Shown one piece after another: positions 1 to 4,615 of a DNA stretch of 7,611 nt. The notes below the pieces were generated by a model. It was not told where the DNA came from. It was given only the letters and a program-made list of their open reading frames with translations, and did no database searches. Position numbers and translations under genes: made by a program. Every line of letters starts with the position of its first letter. Position 1 is the first letter of the stretch. This stretch comes from Lentisphaerota bacterium (GTDB lineage Bacteria; Verrucomicrobiota; Kiritimatiellia; RFP12; UBA1067): positions 1-7,611 of the forward strand of contig SUVZ01000173.1 of NCBI GenBank assembly GCA_015061765.1, read 5' to 3'.

Positions 1-263
1 TCCTCGGCGATGGCGTCGTGCAGGTTCTCTTCAAGCCCTTTTGCGGAGAGCATCCGGCTGAGCCTGTCCTCGACCTTTTTTGGGGTGGCTTTGTCCTTCA
101 GCGCCCGTACGATGGACGAGAGCTTGATGTCTTTCTCCACCATGATTCCGTAGATCATGTCACCGATGAAACGGACTGTGGGCTTGTGGAAATGGGGAGA
201 AATCCTCCCCAAAAAAGATTCAAGCTGGCTGAGAAGTTTTGCGGCTATTGTGGTATCATACAT
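1..263 (-). CDS. Transposase, IS4-like DDE family, N-terminal part (runs off the window)
   Basis: A minus-strand frame opens at the ATG at 263 and stays open for 87 codons to the window edge. The visible protein begins MYDTTIAAKLLSQLESFL and continues with an HFHKP segment, a hydrophobic FIGDMIYGIM stretch, then LSSIVRALKD and a basic KKVEDRLSRML segment. This order (short helix, H-KP, hydrophobic helix, LS-x-x-RAL, then a KR-rich DRLxRxL) is what I know from the N-terminal domain of IS4-type transposases, which precedes the DDE catalytic core. The core itself lies outside the window, so catalytic residues cannot be checked. The start is supported by GAGGTGAT about 6 nt upstream. No terminal inverted repeat or target duplication could be recognised on the right side, so the IS boundary is unknown. 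Family assignment is moderate; that it is a real coding region is more certain. Confidence 0.6.
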   Translation of the reverse strand, partial: MYDTTIAAKLLSQLESFLGRISPHFHKPTVRFIGDMIYGIMVEKDIKLSSIVRALKDKATPKKVEDRLSRMLSAKGLEENLHDAIAE

Positions 264-297
264 GCCATCACCTCTTTTGTTTGTGTTAGCACTTCGC

Positions 298-303
298 ATT
301 ATA
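298..303 (-). promoter_or_regulatory. Possible -10 element for the transposase gene
   Basis: On the minus strand TATAAT, a perfect -10 consensus, lies 34 nt upstream of the transposase ATG, a sensible distance for a short leader. No convincing -35 hexamer is seen 16-18 nt further upstream (CACCTC is there instead), so this is only a candidate. Confidence 0.35.
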
Positions 304-421
304 GCGAAGATCATCCAGAAGAGGTGACTTTTTTCGTGCCGCCAGTGCGTGAACTGTGCTCGGCTCGGGGCCGTCCCGCCAGCCGCAAAAAAATTGGGGA
401 ACCTCCAGTGAAAAAGGTCGG

Positions 422-450
422 TTGTACTTCATTACAGAATATGTTAAACT
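422..450 (+). promoter_or_regulatory. Candidate sigma-70-like promoter of the Phd/ParE pair
   Basis: TTGTAC (422-427), a 17-nt spacer and TAAACT (445-450) lie about 30 nt upstream of the antitoxin ATG. The match to TTGACA and TATAAT is 3/6 and 4/6, with ideal spacing. The surrounding AT-rich sequence fits a promoter. No clear palindromic operator was found. Confidence 0.4.
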
Positions 451-481
451 ATTTTGTAAAGAATTTAAAGAGATTTTCTAT

Positions 482-769
482 ATGGTAAATGTAAATTATG
501 CCGAGGATATAGTTCCGCTCTCGTCATTTAGGGCGGATATGACGCGCTTGATGTCTCAAACAAAGGCGACGCATCGGCCTATTGTTGTTACACAAAATGG
601 TCGAGCGGCTAATGTGTTTCTTGATGTTGCTGATTATCAGCAACTCGTTGATAAACTTGATTTGATGATGGATATTTACAAGGGCGAACAGGATATTGCC
701 GCCGGGCGTGTACATTCAACAGACGATGTTCGTCGTGCCATCGCATCCGATCTTGGAGTTTCTATCTGA
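482..769 (+). CDS. Phd/YefM-family antitoxin of a type II toxin-antitoxin pair
   Basis: A 95-residue protein. The N-terminal half has the Phd/YefM layout: an early beta strand with AEDIVPLSSFR, a helix (residues about 16-30), then PIVVTQNGRAANVFLDVADYQQL (residues 33-55), the conserved strand-loop-helix that forms the DNA-binding dimer of this family. The C-terminal half (about 57-95) is helical and charged, as expected for the tail that wraps the toxin. The ATG at 482 is chosen over an in-frame start at 356 because the upstream residues match nothing in the family and because AAAGAG lies about 9 nt before it. The toxin gene follows after 8 nt, the usual antitoxin-first operon. In this family the antitoxin, alone or with toxin, normally represses its own promoter. 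Function is inferred from family and context; confidence is high. Confidence 0.88.
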   Translation: MVNVNYAEDIVPLSSFRADMTRLMSQTKATHRPIVVTQNGRAANVFLDVADYQQLVDKLDLMMDIYKGEQDIAAGRVHSTDDVRRAIASDLGVSI

Positions 770-777
770 AGGCTATC

Positions 778-1221
778 GTGAAATGGTCAGACCATGCGCT
801 TGACCGCATGAGGGAGCAGACCCGCTTTATTGCAGAGCAATCATGCTCTTCTGAAGTTGCATGGAATTGGGCGAATGACATTTTCGCAGAAGCGGAAGGA
901 TTGGCCGATTTTCCCGATATGGGTCATCGCCTGCCAGAATTTCCTGATGCTCCATACCTTGAAATACTTGTTCATAAGAATTTCAGATTGATTTATCGCC
1001 ACATCAATGATATCTGCTACATCGTTACGGTTAGACGGTGTAGTATGCTGTTGGATGAAACTTCTTTGGCAGAGTTTGATGGTGTGCAGGAATCACTCTC
1101 TGGGCGAGTGCTAAATGAACTTAAGCGAGTTGATGAATTGTGTGAAACCGACAATCGTCATTTCTCGCGAGAGGAGTCGCTTAACATTCTTCGCAAGCGC
1201 GCAAATGCGCGGCGAAAATAA
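778..1221 (+). CDS. RelE/ParE-family toxin with extra C-terminal tail
   Basis: A 147-residue protein; residues 1-98 are an ordinary RelE/ParE fold. Visible family marks are the starting strand KWSDHALDRM, helices to about residue 45, LADFPDMGHRLPEF (42-55), the strand LEILVHKNFRLIYRHIND (61-78) and YIVTVRRCS (81-89). Members either poison DNA gyrase (ParE) or cut mRNA on the ribosome (RelE); the sequence does not decide which. The start is GTG at 778 with GAAGG just upstream. Family members usually end near residue 95-105, but this one continues for about 47 charged, helix-prone residues (VLNELKRVDEL, then HFSREESLNILRKR) that resemble the toxin-binding tail of antitoxins. It lies 8 nt after the Phd/YefM gene and is surely co-transcribed. 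The tail might be a fused antitoxin fragment or a lineage-specific extension. Confidence 0.85.
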   Translation: MKWSDHALDRMREQTRFIAEQSCSSEVAWNWANDIFAEAEGLADFPDMGHRLPEFPDAPYLEILVHKNFRLIYRHINDICYIVTVRRCSMLLDETSLAEFDGVQESLSGRVLNELKRVDELCETDNRHFSREESLNILRKRANARRK

Positions 1222-1269
1222 CTATGCGCTATTCTAAAAGCGTTCAACCTCTATCGTAGTAGTACGAAG

Positions 1270-1456
1270 TCACTCATTCGGAGCGGGGATAGTCCGTAGG
1301 CCTAAAATGCGCAAGGATTCGTTTTTCTGCTCCCAGATTTCAGGGCGTGTTTCTTTTTCAAGTTCGCGGCGGGTGCGTTCGTAGATCTGCATCTCTGAAA
1401 GTGTGCGTTCATTGAGCCGCCGCCAGTAGGAGCGTGGCGTACCATTGCCGTTGGCG
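1270..1456 (-). pseudogene. Truncated copy of the 3' end of the gene at 2918-3781
   Basis: This stretch matches 2918-3104 without gaps, with 13 differences in 187 positions (about 93 percent). It encodes the last 61 residues plus stop codon of the GspF-N-like membrane protein, from ANGNGTPRSYW to TIPAPNE, with an identical amino-acid sequence: all 13 differences are synonymous. The rest of the gene is missing; homology stops at about 1456, so there is no start codon, membrane segment or N-terminal domain. It is therefore a relic, but one whose parent copy was under purifying selection until recently. A short match between about 1470 and 1479 and 3181-3190 could be a further remnant after a deletion, but may be chance. 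The homology begins exactly at the stop codon in both copies. Confidence 0.85.
1270..1456. repeat. Left copy of a 187-bp direct repeat flanking the AbiE module
   Basis: Direct repeat, partner at 2918-3104, same orientation, offset 1648 bp, 174 of 187 positions identical. The AbiE module and its promoter fill the whole interval between the copies. The right copy is part of an intact gene; the left copy is the relic. Confidence 0.9.
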
Positions 1457-1488
1457 GATCGGCGACGAGTAATTTGAATTTGCCCCTC

Positions 1489-1517
1489 TTGTTTGCGACA
1501 TGGGGCTATGGTATAAT
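1489..1517 (+). promoter_or_regulatory. Sigma-70-like promoter of the AbiE operon, extended -10
   Basis: TTGTTT (1489-1494), a 17-nt spacer and a perfect TATAAT (1512-1517) preceded by TGG, an extended -10. Transcription should begin near 1524, about 40 nt before the ATG at 1566. This excludes the more upstream in-frame ATG at 1500, which would lie upstream of the transcript start. Confidence 0.75.
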
Positions 1518-1525
1518 TTATACCA
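1509..1525. promoter_or_regulatory. Perfect 17-bp palindrome over the -10, probable AbiEi operator
   Basis: TGGTATAATTTATACCA is an exact 8+1+8 inverted repeat that contains the -10 hexamer. A protein bound here would block RNA polymerase. AbiEi proteins are known to bind inverted repeats in their own promoter and repress it, so the downstream gene product is the natural candidate. That assignment is inferred; the palindrome itself is seen directly. Confidence 0.65.
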
Positions 1526-1565
1526 AATCAAGGTAAAAGATTGTTTTTCACCTTGGAGAGGTAAA

Positions 1566-2108
1566 ATGTATTTTTCATATAAAGATTGCCGCCAGCGGTT
1601 TGGTTCAGCCTATCAGATCGACAAAGCGATCGAAAAAGGCCTTATAAAAAAGGTCGAACCTGGCGTATATTCTGATAGCGAGCATGTGTCGGAATTAGAG
1701 GTGATACAATTCAAATACCCCAAGGCGATTCTGACGCTTGATAGCGCTTATTTTTACCACGACCTTACTGATGTCATTCCTGATATGTATCATCTTGCGA
1801 CACGGTCAAACGCGATGGCAATTCCCGATTCGCGAATAAAGCAGTATTATGTTCCATATGAGATACATTCAATTGGTATTACAGAAATTGAATACTGCGG
1901 TGATAAAGTTCGTACCTATAATCTTGAACGGCTTCTGATAGAAACGGCGCGAATGAAGTCAAAGCTCCCACCAGAACTTTACAAGGAAGTTATCCTATCG
2001 TTTCGGGCAAAAGGAAATTCTCTTTCAATGGAAAAAATAGGTCAATATTTGCCGCATTTCCCGAAGCGAAATATGATTGAGCGTATATTGTATGAGGAGG
2101 TATTCTGA
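1566..2108 (+). CDS. AbiEi-like antitoxin / transcriptional autoregulator (type IV TA)
   Basis: A 180-residue protein. Residues 1-38 form a winged-helix-type N-terminus (YKDCRQRFGSAYQIDKAIEKG, then LIKKVEPGVYSDSE), the usual AbiEi pattern of a helix-turn-helix followed by a G-V-Y wing. Residues 50-80 (KYPKAILTLDSAYFYHDLTDVIPDMYHLATR) match the family core of P-x-A-x-x-x-L-x-S-A-x-x-x-H-x-L-x-x-x-x-P. The C-terminal half contains the strand-helix module KVRTYNLERLLIETAR. AbiEi neutralises AbiEii without direct tight binding and represses the operon. The start at 1566 is chosen because GGAGAGG lies 5 nt before it and because the transcript should begin near 1524. The stop overlaps the toxin start by one base (TGATG). 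The N-terminus is somewhat shorter than in many relatives. Confidence 0.82.
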   Translation: MYFSYKDCRQRFGSAYQIDKAIEKGLIKKVEPGVYSDSEHVSELEVIQFKYPKAILTLDSAYFYHDLTDVIPDMYHLATRSNAMAIPDSRIKQYYVPYEIHSIGITEIEYCGDKVRTYNLERLLIETARMKSKLPPELYKEVILSFRAKGNSLSMEKIGQYLPHFPKRNMIERILYEEVF

Positions 2109-2917
2109 TGGAATCGTTAAGAGGTCAGATTGAGAGCTTGGTATCGCAAGGTTATCGACTCGCGGCGGCGCAGGCGAAAGTTGCGCATGATGCGATTTTA
2201 TTGGCGATGAACAGATGTGGTTTCAAGGCTCACAGCACAATTAAAGGCGGTGTTGTGATGAGCCATATCACGAATGACATTCGACGTACAACAATGGATA
2301 TGGACATTGCTTTCATCCATCGCTCTATTTCTGATCTGTCAGTCCAACGCTTTGTAAGAAAACTAAATTGCCTTCCGGGAATAAGAATTTCTCAATTCGG
2401 AACGGTTTCTGAACTGCGGCATGATGATTACCGCGGGAAGCGGATATACCTGGATGTTTCAGACAGCAGTCTTACATCACCAATTCGTACTAAATTGGAT
2501 ATAGGTGTGCATACCCACAAAGAGATAGAACAAGTTGATTATCTTTTTGAATTAACCTCTGCATCAGAATCAGCAGAACTTTTCGTGAATCCCAACGAAC
2601 AGATTTTCACAGAAAAACTCCTTAGCCTATTGCGCCATCGGACACTCTCGACGAGACCGAAAGACATTTTTGATATGTACTATCTAATCGAAAAGGTAGA
2701 TTTGCAAAAGCTTAGTTTTTGTTTCAATACATTGATTTGCTCAAACAAGAAAATCCAGCCTAACAATATTAACGATATCATTGCGATATTGTCAGATGTT
2801 TTCTCGTCGCGCCAATTTATGCGCCGATTATCCACAGCTAAAGCGAATTGGTTGATGATTGAGCCAAGCGAAGTTGTCGGCAAGCTGATTGATTTTCTAA
2901 AAACTCTTGCGAAATAA
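2108..2917 (+). CDS. AbiEii-like nucleotidyltransferase toxin (type IV TA)
   Basis: A 269-residue protein of the AbiEii/MenT nucleotidyltransferase family. Motif I is clear: KGGVVMS (46-52) followed by RTTMDMDIAF (60-69), where G47-G48 and D64/D66 give the nucleotide- and metal-binding site. A third acidic residue is probably D131 in TKLDIG. The family's later motifs are seen as TEKLLSLLRHR (169-178, K170) and RPKDIFDMYYL (183-193, K185, D186, D189). All motifs needed for activity appear present. Characterised members transfer nucleotides to tRNA acceptor ends or otherwise block growth, and AbiE modules abort phage infection. Translation is coupled to abiEi by TGATG overlap and preceded by a strong GAGGAGGT. 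The stop codon abuts the stop codon of the convergent minus-strand gene with no base between and no terminator. Confidence 0.88.
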   Translation: MESLRGQIESLVSQGYRLAAAQAKVAHDAILLAMNRCGFKAHSTIKGGVVMSHITNDIRRTTMDMDIAFIHRSISDLSVQRFVRKLNCLPGIRISQFGTVSELRHDDYRGKRIYLDVSDSSLTSPIRTKLDIGVHTHKEIEQVDYLFELTSASESAELFVNPNEQIFTEKLLSLLRHRTLSTRPKDIFDMYYLIEKVDLQKLSFCFNTLICSNKKIQPNNINDIIAILSDVFSSRQFMRRLSTAKANWLMIEPSEVVGKLIDFLKTLAK

Positions 2918-3104
2918 TCACTCGTTCGGAGCGGGGATTGTCCGTAAGCCTAAGATGCGGAGGGATTCGTTTTTCTGCTCCCAGATTTCAGGGCGAGTTT
3001 CTTTTTCAAGTTCGCGGCGGGTGCGTTCGTAGATTTGCATCTCGGAAAGTGTGCGTTCATTGAGCCGCCGCCAGTAGGAGCGCGGCGTACCGTTGCCATT
3101 AGCG
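2918..3104. repeat. Right copy of the 187-bp direct repeat flanking the AbiE module
   Basis: Partner of 1270-1456. It begins on the base after the AbiEii stop codon and coincides with the 3' end of the minus-strand membrane-protein gene. Confidence 0.9.
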
Positions 3105-3781
3105 AGGTACTCGCGCATTTCCTCACGCATACCGTTGACGATCTGCTTCAACTCCCTGACTTCGCGTGAATCGTCGGCGGCAATTTGAATATCCTTGTCA
3201 GCACCAAGTTCCTTCTTCGCATACGCCTCAAAAACCTGCGCCGCATTTTGGTAGGGCGCGTTGTCCCCAACGCGCCGCTCGGCGGCTTGAGGACAAGCCG
3301 CCCTACCATTATCTGCTGATGATGGAAAAAGCTTCTGATTCAACCGCCTTGGATTCACTCCCTTGGCACACATCAACTTGCCGGGTTGAGCGAAGATCGC
3401 AAGCATCTTATCTCCCTCGCGAGGCAGAATGCCGCCGAAATCGCCGCGTTCGATAGGCTCCATTATCGCAGGATCGCCGTATATCTGATGGCGCGGCGAG
3501 GATATCGCAGAATTGGCGGCTACAACCGTCGCTGTGCGCGTTCCTCCGAAGTACGCTACAACACCCGCGCAAACCGCCGCAAGCGCAACAAGAGCCGCCA
3601 CAGCGCGTTTGCGAACGCCCCGCACCTCACCGTTGGCCTTACTGCCGTCTGCCGCTACGACTTTGATAGCTTTTATGCCGCGCTTACGAAGTTCAGCGAA
3701 CACCTCTTCCCGAGAAGCGGCGTTCATCGAATCCTCATGGCGTATGCCGTCAGATGTCTTATAGGCGTAGGTGTATTTCAT
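2918..3781 (-). CDS. Membrane protein with GspF-N-like domain, paralogue of 4612-5595; carries in-frame palindromic insert
   Basis: A 287-residue protein of unknown function. Residues 1-42 (YTYAYKTSDGIRHEDS, then EEVFAELRKRGIKAIKVV) resemble the small N-terminal cytoplasmic domain of type II secretion/type IV pilus GspF/PilC proteins. Residues 58-79 (RAVAALVALAAVCAGVVAYF) form one membrane helix with basic residues before it, so the rest should be outside the inner membrane. Residues 159-177 come from a palindromic repeat inserted in frame. The C-terminal part is charged and helical (DSREVRELKQIV at 204-215, then LNERTLSEMQIYERTRREL), ending ILGLRTIPAPNE. The paralogue shares the same layout and the DSxEhxELK motif. 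No clear Shine-Dalgarno precedes the ATG; it lies 39 nt after the stop of 3821-4615 and is probably co-transcribed. A relic of a third copy lies at 1270-1456. Confidence 0.75.
   Translation of the reverse strand: MKYTYAYKTSDGIRHEDSMNAASREEVFAELRKRGIKAIKVVAADGSKANGEVRGVRKRAVAALVALAAVCAGVVAYFGGTRTATVVAANSAISSPRHQIYGDPAIMEPIERGDFGGILPREGDKMLAIFAQPGKLMCAKGVNPRRLNQKLFPSSADNGRAACPQAAERRVGDNAPYQNAAQVFEAYAKKELGADKDIQIAADDSREVRELKQIVNGMREEMREYLANGNGTPRSYWRRLNERTLSEMQIYERTRRELEKETRPEIWEQKNESLRILGLRTIPAPNE
3249..3308. repeat. 60-bp cloverleaf-like palindromic element inserted in frame
   Basis: Outer arms TGGTAGGG (3249-3256) and CCCTACCA (3301-3308) enclose two hairpins: GGCGCGTTG/CAACGCGCC (3255-3263 with 3268-3276, loop TCCC) and GGCGGCTTG/CAAGCCGCC (3281-3289 with 3294-3302, loop AGGA). 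All stems are perfect, though the outer arms and the hairpins share one or two bases. The element is 60 bp, a multiple of three, and is read through in the minus-strand gene as GRAACPQAAERRVGDNAPY. It is much more GC-rich than the gene around it. Elements of this GGTAGGGC...GCCCTACC look are, from memory, dispersed in genomes of this lineage; that needs a search. In-frame palindromes inside genes are known from Rickettsia (RPE), with unrelated sequence. Confidence 0.85.
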
Positions 3782-3800
3782 TGTACGAGGGAACAGAAGA

Positions 3801-3821
3801 GGCTAATCACTAACGACTAAT
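3801..3821. repeat. Short heptamer repeat next to a stop codon
   Basis: Three 7-bp units on the plus strand: GGCTAAT, CACTAAC, GACTAAT. The last ends on the first base of the minus-strand stop codon of the gene at 3821-4615. The same units in the same order and phase occur at 6428-6441 next to another stop codon. Confidence 0.65.
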
Positions 3822-4615
3822 TACTCCCGAACCTTCTTTGTCTCTGGCTTTATCTTAATCGGAGATGTCGGCATAGCATGAACCTCATCCCAGATTGCCT
3901 TCTGGACTGCGTTTGTGGGATCTGCCGCCCAACCTTCTTCACATGCTCTTCTGTAGGTGTTTATTTTAAGCATGCCAATTCCGTATCTTGCTGCTGTATC
4001 AATAATTTTGTTGTGAGGTTCGGGACACGGACGCGTTGCCGTGATCGCATCAAGTTCCTTATGATTCGAGAACGGCATCACGACGCATCCCGGAAAACTT
4101 GAGGTGCCTGCGCCAAGTGTTCTCGCAACGACATTCCAGTAGGCTTTAGCAAATCTCTTCCGGAATTTTTCGTCTGAGGGCTTGTCTGCCATCAGAGGTG
4201 CTACGTTGAGTATTCCCCAACGCTGATCGGGGGAAAACATCAAGATGGGCAATTTATCGCTCATGACGAGCATCGCACATGCTCCGACACCATCTGTTGA
4301 CTTCATCAGACCGATGACATCCGACAGATCAACCCCGTCCTTTCTTTCGGCATTCCTGTACTCGATTGGAAGATGCAGGTTCAACCGCATCTCTCTTGTC
4401 ATGCTCGCGATATCGCTTTCCTGGACGGAATTCTGCGCGTTGTAGATGCGGAACACATTGCCCGAATAGGCCTTCTCGACAAGACCTCCGGAAGGACGAC
4501 TCATTGCATGGTGACGCGGCGGCCTGCGCCTTTTCTGTTTGGTTACGGTGCTGTCCGCGCCGAAGGAACCCCCGATGATTCCAATGATGCAAATCAATAT
4601 CGTTGCCGTTTTCAT
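3821..4615 (-). CDS. Secreted archaemetzincin-like protein lacking the zinc-binding histidines
   Basis: A 264-residue protein with a signal peptide (MKTATILICIIGIIGGSFGA, cleavage probably after residue 20). The order of segments follows archaemetzincin proteases: an N-terminal strand with VFRIYNAQ (54-61), a central strand ILNVAPLM (135-142), a helix FRKRFAKAYW (151-160), then NVVARTLGAG (161-170) where active members have HExxHxxG, and CVVMPFSN (177-184) plus CP at 197-198 where they have the CVMxFSN and CPxC zinc-structural region. Both histidines and the glutamate of the catalytic motif are replaced (N161, V162, R165), so a protease activity is unlikely. The C-terminus ends in a conserved-looking WAADPTNAVQKAIWDEVHAMP (229-249). 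GAGGAG lies 7 nt before the ATG, which overlaps the upstream stop (ATGA). Function unknown; a binding or scaffold role is a guess. The family call rests on pattern, not on a search. Confidence 0.6.
   Translation of the reverse strand: MKTATILICIIGIIGGSFGADSTVTKQKRRRPPRHHAMSRPSGGLVEKAYSGNVFRIYNAQNSVQESDIASMTREMRLNLHLPIEYRNAERKDGVDLSDVIGLMKSTDGVGACAMLVMSDKLPILMFSPDQRWGILNVAPLMADKPSDEKFRKRFAKAYWNVVARTLGAGTSSFPGCVVMPFSNHKELDAITATRPCPEPHNKIIDTAARYGIGMLKINTYRRACEEGWAADPTNAVQKAIWDEVHAMPTSPIKIKPETKKVRE

Larger units (their letters stand above)
264..481. other. Intergenic region between transposase and first toxin-antitoxin pair
   Basis: This divergent spacer holds the leader and possible promoter of the transposase on the left and the candidate promoter of the antitoxin gene on the right. 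A GC-rich stretch at about 359-386 has CGGCT and AGCCG arms and is followed by seven As. If the transposase belongs to an insertion sequence, its end should lie in this spacer, but I see no second copy of any end in the window to fix it. The long plus-strand frame crossing this region reads antisense to the transposase and is not credited. Confidence 0.5.
1222..1488. other. Non-coding interval holding the gene relic
   Basis: Between the ParE-type toxin and the AbiE promoter there is no complete gene. Positions 1222-1269 show no recognisable signal and no clear terminator; 1270-1456 is the gene relic; 1457-1488 is short AT-rich sequence leading into the AbiE promoter. Confidence 0.6.

Noticed and set aside
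356..481. N-terminal extension of the Phd/YefM antitoxin to an ATG at 356
   Set aside because: The added residues do not fit the family, and the candidate promoter lies inside them.
18..488. A 156-codon plus-strand frame at the window start
   Set aside because: It is antisense to the transposase reading frame and runs through the promoter region; its residues show no family pattern.
1500..1565. Earlier ATG for the AbiEi-like protein at 1500
   Set aside because: It lies upstream of the expected transcript start and overlaps the promoter; the ATG at 1566 has a good ribosome-binding site.
3249..3308. A tRNA gene, because of the cloverleaf-like fold
   Set aside because: Only two inner hairpins, no anticodon arm, no T-loop or CCA context, and it is read through as protein.
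3386..3820. Plus-strand frames opposite the membrane-protein gene (also 3166-3456 and 3513-3764)
   Set aside because: Arginine- and alanine-rich shadow frames caused by codon use on the other strand; no start signals or family motifs.
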